Positions 16,893-26,753 of a stretch of DNA of 64,000 bases are shown piece by piece. The position numbers were made by a program, and so were the translations under genes. Below the pieces are notes generated by a model that was not told the origin of the DNA, did not search any database, and saw only the letters and a program-made list of their open reading frames with translations. Numbering within the stretch: the stretch's first letter is position 1; every line of letters starts with the position of its first letter. The stretch spans positions 1 to 64,000 of the forward strand of contig CAZKGO010000012.1 of the NCBI GenBank assembly GCA_964552235.1. The letters run 5' to 3'. This stretch comes from CAVTHK01 sp964552235 (GTDB lineage Bacteria > Spirochaetota > Spirochaetia > SZUA-6 > CAVTHK01).

Positions 16893-18899
16893 CTACTCCT
16901 TGAAGAACTGGCTGGGATTCTCCGGAGCCGGGTGCGGGTAAACCCAGGACCACGGCATCGACTTGGGCACGTTCTTGAAGTTGTTCTTGACGATGCCGTA
17001 GCTGTTGGGCTCGGTGCTGATCCCAATGACGTAGAACTGCTCCGCCGCGATGTCGAGGATCTGCATCATCATCTGCTTCTGCTTCTCGAAGTCGGGCGTG
17101 ACCTTGATCTTGTCGTACAGCGCCATCGCCTCCTTGACCCGGGCCGGCGGCTCCTGGGGCTTGAAGCCCGAGCCGGTCCCGGCCGGGTTGTTGTACCACA
17201 GCTGCCAGGCCATGGCGTAGCAGGAGTTGCTGCTGTAGGGGAAGTAGTAGCGGGGGTCCGTGAGCACGGTCATGCCCGCTCCGCCGCCGAAGCGGTGGAT
17301 CGTCCCGTCGGCCTCGATTCCGCTGCGCACCCGCACTTCCCACAGCGTCCGGTCCATGGGCTTGATCACGCACTCGACCCCGACCTTGGCCCAGTACTTG
17401 GGCAGCAGCTCGAAGATCTCGGCGAACTCGGCCCGGCTCTTGTCCACCTCCAGCGTGATCACCAGGCGCTTGCCGTCGGGCATCAGGCGGAAGCCCTGGG
17501 CGTCTTTCTTCGGCAGGGCCTTGTCCAGGTACTCGTTGGCCTTGGCCAGGTCGTACTCGGTGTACTGCTTGGCGAGCTTCTCGTGCCAGAACGGCGAGTC
17601 GGGCCGCGGCGCGCCCTGGTGCGGCTGACCCTGCCCGCCGAAGGCCAGCTCGATGATCTCCTTGCGGTCGATCGCATGCGACAGGCCGACGCGGAAGTTC
17701 CTGTCGTTGAAAATCGCTCTCTTGTTGGGCTCGAGGATGTTGAGGTTGAGCTGGATCACCGCCGTGTTGGTAAGGGTCGGTGTGGTCTCAAAGAAGTGGT
17801 AGCCTCCCTTGGCCTGGTTGTCGTAAAACAGCGGCTTGTTGGTCGCCGTGGCGATGTACTGGTCCATCATGTCGATTTCGCCGTTGAGCACCTTGAGAAC
17901 CAGGACCTGGTTGTCGCTGACCATGGAGATGACGATCCGGTCGAGATAGGGCAGCTGGTTGCCCTGGGTGTCGACCTTCCAGTAGTAGGGATTGCGTTCG
18001 AAGATCGCCTGGTCGGTGGCGCCCTTCTCGCCGGGGGCTAGGGTCAGCTTCCAGCCGTGCAGCACGGGCTTCTCGCTGTGGCGCCAGTAGTCTCCGGTGC
18101 TGGGAGGGCCTCCCTTGGCGGAGAATAGCTTGACCCAGTCCGGCACTCCGGCTTCCTTGACGAGCTTGTCGACGTTCTCCTTGCTGTTATAGCCGGGATG
18201 GAACTGGCCGAAGTAGTGCTTGGCGTAGCGGCCGACAGCCTGGGCCTGGTCGACCTCAGCGAGCTGGAACAGGAACAGGCCGTTGGGCTTGGCGAACGTG
18301 AACTTGACCGTGTAGTCGTCGACCTTGCTCACCACCGCCGGCGTCGTGCCCTGGCGCATCCAGACCGGGACCGCGGGGGTGAGCTCCTTGTTCATGAGGA
18401 TGCCTTCGTACCAGAACATGATGTCGTCGGCGGTCCACGGGTGGCCGTCGGACCACTTGACGCCCTTGCGCAGGTAGAAGGTGAACTCGTTGCCCGCTTC
18501 GTTGGTGGTCCAGCGTTCGGCCAGGTTCGGCTCGATGCCCGTCCAGCCGGGGCTCCAGCGGATCAGCCCCTCGTAGCCGGCGTAGCGCTCGAAGTGCGTG
18601 AGGTCTCCGCTGGCGTGGCCGATGCGCCAGTCACCGCCGTACTTGCCGACCTTCTCGACGGGCTTCAGGACCAGCGGTTTCTCGGGAAGCCGCTGCTCGA
18701 CCGGGGGCAGCGTGCCCGCCTTGACCATAGCGGCCAGCGCCGGCGCCTCGCTGTACTTGCTCGGCGCCTTGACCTCAGCCGCGGGCGCCGGCTTGGCCTC
18801 CGGCATGACCGTCGTGGGCTTGGCCGCCTCCGGCCCCCCGCCCGCGAACGCGATTGCGGCGGCAAGCGCGAGCAGCGTCCACGAAATGAGTCTCTTCAT
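16893..18899 (-). CDS. Extracellular solute-binding protein, family 5 (DppA type)
   Basis: A 668-residue exported protein. The signal peptide LLALAAAIAFA is followed by the Gly-rich mature start GGGPEAAKP, without a lipobox Cys. SBP family 5 features are the LAERWTTNEAGNEFTFYLRKGVKWSDG segment (about residues 115-145), the WTADDIMF motif and RVGLSHAIDRKEI in the second half. It is longer than peptide-binding DppA proteins (about 535), as in oligosaccharide binders of this class; the glycosidases on both sides support a saccharide ligand. First gene of the minus operon, with AGGAGG six bases before the ATG. Confidence 0.9.
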   Translation of the reverse strand: MKRLISWTLLALAAAIAFAGGGPEAAKPTTVMPEAKPAPAAEVKAPSKYSEAPALAAMVKAGTLPPVEQRLPEKPLVLKPVEKVGKYGGDWRIGHASGDLTHFERYAGYEGLIRWSPGWTGIEPNLAERWTTNEAGNEFTFYLRKGVKWSDGHPWTADDIMFWYEGILMNKELTPAVPVWMRQGTTPAVVSKVDDYTVKFTFAKPNGLFLFQLAEVDQAQAVGRYAKHYFGQFHPGYNSKENVDKLVKEAGVPDWVKLFSAKGGPPSTGDYWRHSEKPVLHGWKLTLAPGEKGATDQAIFERNPYYWKVDTQGNQLPYLDRIVISMVSDNQVLVLKVLNGEIDMMDQYIATATNKPLFYDNQAKGGYHFFETTPTLTNTAVIQLNLNILEPNKRAIFNDRNFRVGLSHAIDRKEIIELAFGGQGQPHQGAPRPDSPFWHEKLAKQYTEYDLAKANEYLDKALPKKDAQGFRLMPDGKRLVITLEVDKSRAEFAEIFELLPKYWAKVGVECVIKPMDRTLWEVRVRSGIEADGTIHRFGGGAGMTVLTDPRYYFPYSSNSCYAMAWQLWYNNPAGTGSGFKPQEPPARVKEAMALYDKIKVTPDFEKQKQMMMQILDIAAEQFYVIGISTEPNSYGIVKNNFKNVPKSMPWSWVYPHPAPENPSQFFKE

Positions 18900-19189
18900 G
18901 GGACCCTCCTCTCGGCATTGATGCCAACGCCCCTATCGTAGCACGGCGGCCGCCACCGCGAAAGGGCAATTGCGCGGGGGTGTCGGGCGAGCTCGCCCTG
19001 CGTTCGTTCGCGCAGGCGGCCTGCCGCCTGCGCGCAGCCCTGCTGCCAACGCCTGACCAGATTGACGCAGGACGATCAAATGGCCACCCCCGCGGCACTC
19101 GAGCGACACCCGCGCTGGACAGCGCGCGGACCGGCGTGTCAGAGTCGGGGCACGGCGCAGCAGCCCGGACGCGCCGATCCGGAGGAGCC
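18900..19189. promoter_or_regulatory. Divergent intergenic region between Dpp-type operon and beta-galactosidase
   Basis: This 290-base interval separates two divergently transcribed saccharide genes and should hold both promoters. On the minus strand a TACGAT at 18940-18935 could be a -10 box, 36 bases upstream of the binding-protein ATG; the hexamer 17 bases before it (TTTCGC) is a poor -35. On the plus strand only the ribosome site GGAGGAG before 19190 is clear. No operator palindrome was found. Confidence 0.4.
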
Positions 19190-21280
19190 ATGCCCGCGAG
19201 AAACCTTCCTCTGTTTCCCTATGGAGCCGTCTACTTCAGGTGGTCGAACCCGCCGCGCGAAGACTGGGAGCGCGACTACCGGACGGCGAGCGAAGACGGG
19301 GTTACCATCTTCCGCCACTGGTTCATGTGGTCGGCCATCGAGCAGGCGCCCGGAAAGTTCGTCTGGGACGCCTACGACCGGCAGCTCGACCTGGCTGCGA
19401 AGCACGGCATCAGGACGATCTGCTCGGAGTGGTGCCTGGCCCCGCCGGAGTGGGCCTACCGGAAGTTCGCCCACGCGCGCACCGAGTCGCGGAACGGTGA
19501 GCGCGGGTACAGCACGATGAGCGTAAGCTGCGTCACCGGAGGATTCCACGGCCTCTGCCTCGACAACGACGACTTCCGCGAGGCTGCCGGCAACTACCTG
19601 CGGCAGCTCGCCGGCCGGTACAAGGGCCACCCGGGCCTCGGCGGTTACGACGTCTGGAACGAGTGCAACATGCACCGCCACGAGTGCTACTGCGAGGGAA
19701 CGGCAGCGCGCTTCCGGGAGTGGCTGAAGAGGAAGTACGGCGGCGTCGAGGCCCTCGGCGCAGCCTGGCACCGCCCGAGCTTCGCCGAGTGGGCCGACGT
19801 CGTGCCGCCGCGCCAGTTGGGGCCATACCCGGACAGCTTCGACTGGCTCGCGTTCCGCATCGACAACGCCTACGAGCTGCTGCGCTGGCGCGTGGAGACG
19901 ATCCGCGCGGTCGACCCCGACTGCGCCATCACCGCCCACGGCATCGCGGCGAGCCTGCACGGCATGGCGCCGATCGCCTCCGACGACTGGCGCGCGGCGG
20001 CCGAGGTGGAAAGCTACGGCCTCACGTGGGGCTCCTGCCGCCACGGCGACGAGCCGTGGAAGCAGGCCCACGCCATCGACCTGGTGCGGGCGGCCTCGCG
20101 GGGCAGGCCGTTCTGGCACGCCGAGGCCTACGGCGGACCGCTGTGGATGCAGCCGCAGGTCGTCGGCAAGAGCCGTGACGAGGGGCGCATCGCCTCGCCC
20201 GAGGACATCCGCTACTGGGACCTCGTCTCGTTCATGGGCGGGGCGAGCGGGCTGCTGTACCTGCGCTGGCGCTCGCTTCTCGACGGGCCGCTGTTCGGCG
20301 CCTTTGGGCCGTGGGGCCACGACGGGTCGCGCACCGACCGCTCGGCCATGGCGAGCAAGGTCGGCAAGTGGGCCGCGGCGAGCGAGCAGGCCGAGCTGTG
20401 GAAGTCGCGGCCGGTCAAGGGCGAGGTCGGCATCGTCTTCGTGCCCGAGACGCAGATCCACAACTACGCCCAGCAGGGCAGCACGGACTTCTTTGCGGGA
20501 TCGCTGGAGGGCGCCTACGAGGGCTTCTACGACCTCAACGTCCAGGCCGACTGGGTGCGCATCGATCACATCGGGGAGTACGACTTCCTGTACCTGCCCT
20601 TCCCCGTGATGCTCTCCCGGAAGAGCGCGGACTCATTGAAACAGTGGGTCGCTGCCGGAGGAACCCTCGTGGCCGAAGGCTGCCCCGGCTACTTTGGTGA
20701 CGGCGGGCGCATGGCGGTGCGCCAGCCTGGCCTCGGCCTCGACGAGCTGTTCGGAGCGCGCGAGAGCTACGTGGAGTTCACCCCCGATCTGCTCGGGGAC
20801 CTCAAGCTCTCGGTTGCCGGCACGCGGGCGCGCGGCGGCATCTTTCTGCAGGCCTACGAGCCAACGACCGGCACGGCTGTCGGGGCCTACGACGACGGCC
20901 GCGTGGCCGCGGTGGACAACCGCTTCGGCAACGGGCGCACGCGCCTCATCGGCACGATGTGCGGCTACGGCTACGGCAGGCACCCGGGCGGCCGCTCGCC
21001 TCAGATGTTCGCCGACGCGCTTGCGTACGCGGGCAAAGAGCAGCACGTGCGCTCGAGCGAGCCGCGGGTCAAGGCGAGGATTCACGCCGGCGCAGGCGGA
21101 ACCTACCTGTGGGTCGCCAACCCCGTGCGCAAGCCGATGCCCGTACAGCTGGAGCTCGGCAGGGCGTGGGGGCCCTTCGGCAAGGCGCGCAGCCTCTGGG
21201 GCGCCGAGGCCCAGGTCGACGGCCGCGTCGTGACGCTCACTGCCGGCGCCCGCGACGTGGCGGTGCTGGCGCTGGAGTAG
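19190..21280 (+). CDS. Beta-galactosidase-like glycoside hydrolase, GH42-like
   Basis: A 696-residue cytoplasmic enzyme. The barrel shows the acid/base Glu in YDVWNECN (about residue 158) and the nucleophile Glu in FWHAEAYGG (about residue 312), the retaining-glycosidase pair of clan GH-A. HRHECYC after the acid/base resembles the cysteine cluster of GH42 proteins. From about residue 400 a trimerisation-type domain (VGIVFVPETQIHNY) and a small C-terminal beta domain follow. Start at MPARNLPLF with GGAGGAG upstream; upstream in-frame codons are not protein-like. It is divergent from the Dpp-type import operon and probably hydrolyses the imported oligomer. Linkage specificity is unknown. Confidence 0.82.
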   Translation: MPARNLPLFPYGAVYFRWSNPPREDWERDYRTASEDGVTIFRHWFMWSAIEQAPGKFVWDAYDRQLDLAAKHGIRTICSEWCLAPPEWAYRKFAHARTESRNGERGYSTMSVSCVTGGFHGLCLDNDDFREAAGNYLRQLAGRYKGHPGLGGYDVWNECNMHRHECYCEGTAARFREWLKRKYGGVEALGAAWHRPSFAEWADVVPPRQLGPYPDSFDWLAFRIDNAYELLRWRVETIRAVDPDCAITAHGIAASLHGMAPIASDDWRAAAEVESYGLTWGSCRHGDEPWKQAHAIDLVRAASRGRPFWHAEAYGGPLWMQPQVVGKSRDEGRIASPEDIRYWDLVSFMGGASGLLYLRWRSLLDGPLFGAFGPWGHDGSRTDRSAMASKVGKWAAASEQAELWKSRPVKGEVGIVFVPETQIHNYAQQGSTDFFAGSLEGAYEGFYDLNVQADWVRIDHIGEYDFLYLPFPVMLSRKSADSLKQWVAAGGTLVAEGCPGYFGDGGRMAVRQPGLGLDELFGARESYVEFTPDLLGDLKLSVAGTRARGGIFLQAYEPTTGTAVGAYDDGRVAAVDNRFGNGRTRLIGTMCGYGYGRHPGGRSPQMFADALAYAGKEQHVRSSEPRVKARIHAGAGGTYLWVANPVRKPMPVQLELGRAWGPFGKARSLWGAEAQVDGRVVTLTAGARDVAVLALE

Positions 21281-21322
21281 AGGCGGCGCCTGCCTTTGGG
21301 CCGCAGCGCCGGCCCGCGGGCC

Positions 21323-22723
21323 TCAGCCGCCGTGCTTCGTGCGGTAGTCGCGCACCAGACGCCGCAGCTCCGGAACCGGCGCCAGGAACCTGTCGATCAC
21401 CGCCTCGATGTCGGAGCTCTGCCTCGCCTCGAAGCGGAACGTGAGCACCGGCTCGGTCACCGAGATGCGCACCAGGCCCCATCCCTGCTCGAAGTCGCAG
21501 CGCACCCCGTCGAGGCGCGAAACCCGGCAGTCGGCGCCGCGGCCGTGGCTCTCGGCCAGGCGCTCGATCCACAGCCCCCGCTCCTCGGCGGCGCAGGGGA
21601 TCCGCAGGTCGGGGGTCGTGTGGTAGCGAGGCAGCGACTCGAGGGCGGCCGCCCCGCCGGCCTTGAGGATCTCGATGAACAGCAGCGCGGCGTACAGCGC
21701 GTCATCCCAGCCGAAAGAGCCGAAAAAGCAGTGCCCGCTGACCTCGCCTGCAAAGGCGGCCTTCTCGCGCAGGAGCCGCGCGCGGATAAAGGTGTGCCCG
21801 GACTTTTCCATGAGCGCGACGCCGCCCGCCCGTTCGATCTCGTCGGGCACGAGGCGCGAGCACTTGATGTCGTAGACGATTTTCGCGCCGGGCTCGGCCG
21901 CCGCGAACACGCGCGCAAAGAGCGCGATCACCCTGTCGGGCTCGATGATGCGCCCGCCGCGGTCGACAAAGGCCACGCGGTCGCCGTCGCCGTCAAAGGC
22001 GAGCCCCAGGTCCGCGCGGGTCTTCGCAACCTGCTCGCTCAGCCGGTCGAGGCTGCCGGATGCCGTAGGATTGGGATTGCGGTTGGGGAAGCGTCCGTCG
22101 GGCTCGCAGAACAGCGGCACGACGTCCAGGCCCTGCTCTTCGAGAAAAGCGGGTGCGATGCCGCTGCAACACCCGTTTCCGCAGTCCACGACCACCTTGA
22201 ACGGCCGCTGCCGCGCAGGCGCGCCGAGGATCCCGGCAACCATCGAAGCGTCCCTGCCGAGCTCGCGCAGCAGGAACTGCCGGTATCCGTCGAGCACGTT
22301 CCTGGCGGCGACCGTCCCCCCGGCGCGCGGGACCGCGATCCCGGCTCGTACCGCGTCGGCGATGCGGCTCATCTGCTCCTCGGTGATCGGCAGCTCGCCG
22401 AAGAGCATCTTGAAGCCGTTGTACTGCGGCGGATTGTGCGAAGCCGTGACCATGACGGCGTTCGCCGCCGCAAGCGCCCGGCGCGCGTAGTACAGCACGG
22501 GAGTCGGCACCTGCCCGATATCGGTGACCCGGCATCCGGTCTCGACGAGCCCTTCGATGAGCGCCGCCTTGAGCTCATCGGTGCTGACGCGCACGTCGCC
22601 CCCGACGACGACGGCAGCTGCGTCGGTCCGGGAGCCGACCGCGCGACCGAGGGCCCGCGCGAACCCGGCGTTCAACTCGCCGGGATACACCCCGCGTATG
22701 TCGCAGGGCTTGAACACGCTCAT
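21323..22723 (-). CDS. Phosphomannomutase/phosphoglucomutase
   Basis: A 466-residue alpha-D-phosphohexomutase. The phosphoserine loop is VTASHNPPQYNGFKM (about residue 93), the metal loop AFDGDGDRVAF, and the substrate loop GEVSGHCFF; the N-terminus KPCDIRGVYPGEL is typical of ManB/AlgC-type enzymes. It interconverts hexose 1- and 6-phosphates in the cytoplasm. Its start overlaps the stop of the FGGY kinase (ATGA), so it ends a four-gene operon. All key loops are intact. Confidence 0.92.
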   Translation of the reverse strand: MSVFKPCDIRGVYPGELNAGFARALGRAVGSRTDAAAVVVGGDVRVSTDELKAALIEGLVETGCRVTDIGQVPTPVLYYARRALAAANAVMVTASHNPPQYNGFKMLFGELPITEEQMSRIADAVRAGIAVPRAGGTVAARNVLDGYRQFLLRELGRDASMVAGILGAPARQRPFKVVVDCGNGCCSGIAPAFLEEQGLDVVPLFCEPDGRFPNRNPNPTASGSLDRLSEQVAKTRADLGLAFDGDGDRVAFVDRGGRIIEPDRVIALFARVFAAAEPGAKIVYDIKCSRLVPDEIERAGGVALMEKSGHTFIRARLLREKAAFAGEVSGHCFFGSFGWDDALYAALLFIEILKAGGAAALESLPRYHTTPDLRIPCAAEERGLWIERLAESHGRGADCRVSRLDGVRCDFEQGWGLVRISVTEPVLTFRFEARQSSDIEAVIDRFLAPVPELRRLVRDYRTKHGG

Positions 22724-23891
22724 CGCTGCTCCTGAGGCAGGTATCCGCGGGCGCGCATCGCCTCGAGGAAGCGATGATACCGCTCGTCGTAGCGCAGCGC
22801 CAGCTCGGGCTCGGGGCGGATGCAGGTCTGCTCCCGCACCATCCGGCGGGCCGCCTCTGTGAGCGCGCCGTAGTGCGCACGCGAGGCGGCGAGCACGGCC
22901 GCTCCCATGTGCGCCCCGGCATGCAGGGGCTTGACCAGGTCGCGCCCCTGGATGCTGGCCCGGATCCGCATCCACTCGACGCTGCGGGCCGCGCCGCCGG
23001 CCACGTAGATCCGCCTGCCCGCTCTCGCTCCCAGGCGGCCGAGCATCTCGAAGGCGTACCGCTCGACGTAGCCGACTCCCTCGAGGAACGCCTGGTAGAG
23101 GTCCGTTTCGTCGGCGGGCGTACCCTCGATGAACCCGCCGCCCCTGGCGAAGTCCGGGAATCTCGCCTCGGATCGTTCGAGGGGATAGACGATCAAAGAC
23201 CGAGGCTGCCTGCCGGCGATCGCCTTGTCGAGCGAGCGCAGATCCGCGCCGGCGAACCTCTTCTGCAGGCACTCGCCGCCGATGTTGCTCGCCCCGCCGG
23301 GCATCCAGAATCCTTCCGGGTGACGATGCGAGTAGACCGTCCCTGTCGGGTCCTTCACGATCGAATCGGTGACTCCCTTGATGATCAGCGTGGTGCCGAT
23401 CGTCGAGTTCCAGTCGCCGACCCTCGCGGCGCCGGAGGCGATCTGCGACGCGTAGCCGTCGGTGCAGCCTGCGGCCAGCACGGTGGAGGTCGCGAGGCCG
23501 GTCTCCTGCGCGCACCTGCGGCTCACGCTTCCCAGGGGCGTACCCGGGGCGACGATGCGCGGAAGCTTCTCGCTGGGAACGCCCAGGGCGCCCACGAACG
23601 CGGGCCACTCCATACGCTCGAGGTCGTAGCCGGTCTTGAGAGCGTTGGAGTAGTCGCTGGCGTCGAAGCGGCCGCATATCCTGCCGCCGACGTAGTCGCT
23701 GGCGTGGACAAAGAGCCGCGCCCGCCCGAAGCGCTCGGGCTCGTTGTCCTTGATCCAGAGGATCTTGGGCAGCCCGAAGGACGATCCGAAGCGGTAGCCG
23801 AGCCTGCCCCTCATCTCGGCGGAAGCCGCATTGGCCGCCTCGGCCTCGCCGGAGGAGCGCGCGTCGTTGTACATGATCGCCCTGCCGATCG
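22720..23891 (-). CDS. FGGY-family carbohydrate kinase (N-terminus lost in assembly gap)
   Basis: The C-terminal 390 residues of a sugar kinase. IGRAIMYNDARS, at the gap edge, is the end of the first nucleotide-fold segment; later come GCTDGYASQIASGA, NSTIGTTLIIKGVT, GFWMPGGASNIGGE and YVAGGAARS, the FGGY C-terminal and adenosine-binding motifs. About 80-90 N-terminal residues should lie in the N gap. It sits between a hydroxyacid dehydrogenase and a phosphohexomutase and probably phosphorylates a pentose, tetritol or related sugar; the substrate cannot be read from sequence. Confidence 0.85.
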
Positions 23892-23991
23892 NNNNNNNNN
23901 NNNNNNNNNNNNNNNNNNNNNNNNNNNNNNNNNNNNNNNNNNNNNNNNNNNNNNNNNNNNNNNNNNNNNNNNNNNNNNNNNNNNNNNNNNN
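23892..23991. other. 100-base N assembly gap
   Basis: Exactly 100 Ns, the usual placeholder for a scaffold join of unknown length. It removes the N-terminus of the FGGY kinase and the C-terminus of the dehydrogenase. Whole genes could be missing here. Confidence 0.99.
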
Positions 23992-24914
23992 AGCTTCGAG
24001 GCTCCGCCGATGTGCGGCGTGAGCAGCACGTTCTCCAGCGCCAGCAGCCGGTCGCCGGCCTTGACCGGTTCGCTCTCGAAGCAGTCCAGGGCCGCGCCCG
24101 CCAGGCGGCCTCCGGCCAGCGCGTCGTACAGCGCCCCGTAGTCGACCAGCCCTCCCCGCGCCGTGTTGATGAAGTAGCTGCCCGCTTTCATCAGCGCGAA
24201 CTGCGCTGCCCCCATCATGCCCCGGGTCTGTGCGTTCAGCCGGGCGTGCAGCGACACGATGTCGGCGTTCTTCAGCAGGTCCTCCAGGGAAACCAGCTCC
24301 AGCCCCTCGGAGGCGGCGACAAACGGGTCGTGGATCAGGACCCGCGGGCCGAAGCTCTTGAGGGCTTCGAAGACCAGCCGGCCGATCGCACCGAAGCCGA
24401 TCAGCCCGACGGTCATCTGCGAAAGGTTCGAGCCGGCCATGTCGTAGCGGTAGAAGTCGCCCCGCCAGACCCCCTGCCTGAGGTGCTGGTGGGCCAGCGG
24501 AATCCGCTTGATGATCGCCAGCATGAGCCCGACGGTGAACTCGGCCACGGCCGGGCTGTTGTGGCCGGGCGAGTAGAGGACGGGAATGCCCCTGCGGGTC
24601 GCCTCGGCGACGTTGACGTTGGTCGGGCCGGTGCGGGCGCACCCGATCAACCTGAGCTTCGCCGCCGCGTCGAGGATCTTTTTCGAGACGGGGCCGTGGT
24701 GCGTCAGGATGATCTCGGCCTCGCCGGCGCGGGCGGCGATCTCGTCCTCGGACCCCTGGAACTCGCCGATCTCCGCGTTGCTGATGAACGGCTCGACCGG
24801 CCAGGCGGTCTCGACCACCTCGATGTCGAGGCCGCGATCGCGGACGCTGCCGCACAGCGCCTGTCTCCACACCTCTGAGGTGATGAATTGGTTGGCGATG
24901 ATCAGGACGCGCAT
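23992..24914 (-). CDS. D-2-hydroxyacid dehydrogenase, NAD-binding (C-terminus lost in gap)
   Basis: The first 307 residues of a SerA/LdhA-family dehydrogenase. The Rossmann motif is VGLIGFGAIGRLVFEAL, the catalytic Arg lies in FINTARGGLVDY, the Glu in CFESEPVK and the catalytic His in LLTPHIGGASK at the gap edge; about 25-40 C-terminal residues are missing. The N-terminus (NQFITSEVWRQAL) resembles the branch found beside FGGY kinases rather than biosynthetic SerA. It overlaps the glycerophosphodiesterase stop by one base (TGATG). Confidence 0.85.
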
Positions 24915-25687
24915 CAGGCTCTCCCTGCCGAGGCCGACCTCAGCTCGAGGCCGTCGACCTGGGCGACGGCGGCGGTGAGCCGGTCGAGGTGGTTGGTGCA
25001 GATGCCGTCGACGCCCGCGCGCAGCAGCCGCAGCATCTCGGCCTTGTCATTCGCAGTCGTGCAGACGCCGATGCCGCGCCGGTGCGCCTTTTCCACGAAC
25101 TCCTCGGTCACGGCGGCGGCCGCCGAGGGGTGAATGGTGTCGGCCCGGGCCATCACGGCGTCGAGGAGCGGCTCCACCGGCGCGCCGCAGTAGTTGATGC
25201 CCGTCATGATCGCGGGTTCGATCTCCTTGACTCGCAGCGGCATCGAATGGTCGAACGAGATGACCTGGGCGTCGTCCAGGACCCCGTGCCTGCGCAGGCA
25301 CTCGATGACCTTGCCCTCGGGCCTGTAGTCGCCTCTGTAGCGGGCCTTGAGCTCGACGAGCAGGCGCGCCCTGCCCCTGCACAGATCGAGCACGTCGTCC
25401 AGAAGAGGGATGCGCGCGCCGGCGTACTGCGGGGAGAACCAGGACCCGGCGTCGACCCCGCGCAGCTGCTCGAGGCTGCGGGCAAGGATGCTGCCCGCGG
25501 CGTTCGTCGTACGTTCCAGATGCTCGTCGTGCAGGAGCACGAGGGCTCCGTCGCTTAGCATCCAGACGTCGAGCTCGACCATCGTGGCGCCCATCTCGAG
25601 CGCCCTGGCAAAGGATTCGAGGGTGTTCTCCGGGGCAACGGACATGGCGCCCCGGTGGCCGATGATGTCGAAACCGTTCAGGCTCAA
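24914..25687 (-). CDS. Glycerophosphodiester phosphodiesterase
   Basis: A 257-residue GDPD-family enzyme without signal peptide, so cytoplasmic. The N-terminal HRGAMSVAPENTLESF carries the catalytic His and the Glu; VELDVWMLSDGALVLLHDE carries the metal ligands and second His; LVELK and ICTNHLDRL complete the barrel. It releases glycerol 3-phosphate and an alcohol from deacylated phospholipids. First gene of the minus operon leading to the dehydrogenase, FGGY kinase and hexomutase. A second, more divergent GDPD gene lies at 42.3-43.0 kb. Confidence 0.9.
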   Translation of the reverse strand: MSLNGFDIIGHRGAMSVAPENTLESFARALEMGATMVELDVWMLSDGALVLLHDEHLERTTNAAGSILARSLEQLRGVDAGSWFSPQYAGARIPLLDDVLDLCRGRARLLVELKARYRGDYRPEGKVIECLRRHGVLDDAQVISFDHSMPLRVKEIEPAIMTGINYCGAPVEPLLDAVMARADTIHPSAAAAVTEEFVEKAHRRGIGVCTTANDKAEMLRLLRAGVDGICTNHLDRLTAAVAQVDGLELRSASAGRA

Positions 25688-25931
25688 AGGGAAACTCCGT
25701 CTGCGGTGATTGCGGCGCCCCTGGTCCCCGCAGCGACGATGCGCAGGCCGAACGCTATCGTGGGGGCGGCGCCGTGTCTGCTTGCGAACCGCTGCGGCAT
25801 CTTATTCCCGGCGAATTCGACGGTCAAGGGGCGGAGCGCCGGTCTGCGGCGGCCGCGCCGCGCCGGCTCGCTGAATGCCGGGCGCCTGCCGCCTTGATGG
25901 CCGGCCGGTCGAGGGATACCTTGACCCTCTG

Positions 25932-26720
25932 ATGATGATGAATCGGCTGCCGGTGCTGATCCTGGGGCTGTGCGCGGCGGCCGCGTGCGCCCTTCCCCTG
26001 GAAGCCCTGTTCCCGTCCGATGCCGCGGCGAAGCTGCGCTCCGGCGCCGCGGTGCGGCGCGCCTTTCACGGATCCGAGGGGCTCACCCTCTTTCCGCTGC
26101 TGCCCATGCGCGAGGGCGTGAGCCGGCGCATACGGGAGCTCGAGCCGACCGTCGGCGTCGAGGCTGTCGTCTCCTACCTTCCCGCCGTGGGTCCGCCCGG
26201 CGGCGACCGCAAGACGATCTACAATGCGCTGCACGCGGTAAGCAGCCTCAAGGGCATCGAGTACTTCTCGGTCACCCGGGGCCGCATGCACACGTTCTTC
26301 TATGACGCTTCATTCGTCGAATCCGCCGATGGCGACCGGAGGCTTCCCGACCCGGTCCGCGAAACCGCTCCCGAGGAGGGCTTCTCGGAGCGGCGCTACG
26401 CCTCGTTCGAGGATGCCTCTTTCGGCCGCTACGTGGTCGAGGTCGACTACGAGACCGCTGAGGGCTCCTTTGTTCTCAGCTTCCGCAACTCCGCCACCAT
26501 CAGGAAGCTGCTGATCCCGTTCGTTCAGCCGGGCGATCTGCTGAGCACGATCGTGGTCATTCCCCTCGAGGACCGCATCGCGGTCTACGGCTTTTCCTGC
26601 GTGCGGGCGCTCAACGTCCTGGGGATCGTGGAGCGCAAGGGCGAGGATTCGTTCACGAACAGGCTCGCCGCGCTGATGAAGTGGTTCCAGTCCACCTACG
26701 AGGCGATCTACGGGAGGTAG
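25932..26720 (+). CDS. Exported conserved hypothetical protein (possibly DUF6675-type)
   Basis: A 262-residue protein with a signal peptide (LPVLILGLCAAAACALP) after three alternative ATG codons in a row. It resembles a protein family I associate with spirochaetes (tentatively DUF6675): SVTRGRMHTFFYDASFVES, the Asp-rich middle and DRIAVYGFSCVRAL near the end. No enzyme motif is visible. The Cys in the signal region (AAAC) could make it a lipoprotein. It is followed 33 bases later by a PAP2 gene on the same strand. Function unknown. Confidence 0.75.
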   Translation: MMMNRLPVLILGLCAAAACALPLEALFPSDAAAKLRSGAAVRRAFHGSEGLTLFPLLPMREGVSRRIRELEPTVGVEAVVSYLPAVGPPGGDRKTIYNALHAVSSLKGIEYFSVTRGRMHTFFYDASFVESADGDRRLPDPVRETAPEEGFSERRYASFEDASFGRYVVEVDYETAEGSFVLSFRNSATIRKLLIPFVQPGDLLSTIVVIPLEDRIAVYGFSCVRALNVLGIVERKGEDSFTNRLAALMKWFQSTYEAIYGR

Positions 26721-26753
26721 CCGCGGGCGCCTCCGTGGTGGTACGGTGCCGGG

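Noticed and set aside
19062..19067. TTGACG as a -35 box for the beta-galactosidase gene
   Set aside because: No -10-like hexamer at 16-19 bases downstream.
18980..19189. Upstream extension of the beta-galactosidase frame
   Set aside because: Codons are not protein-like, and GGAGGAG places the start at 19190.
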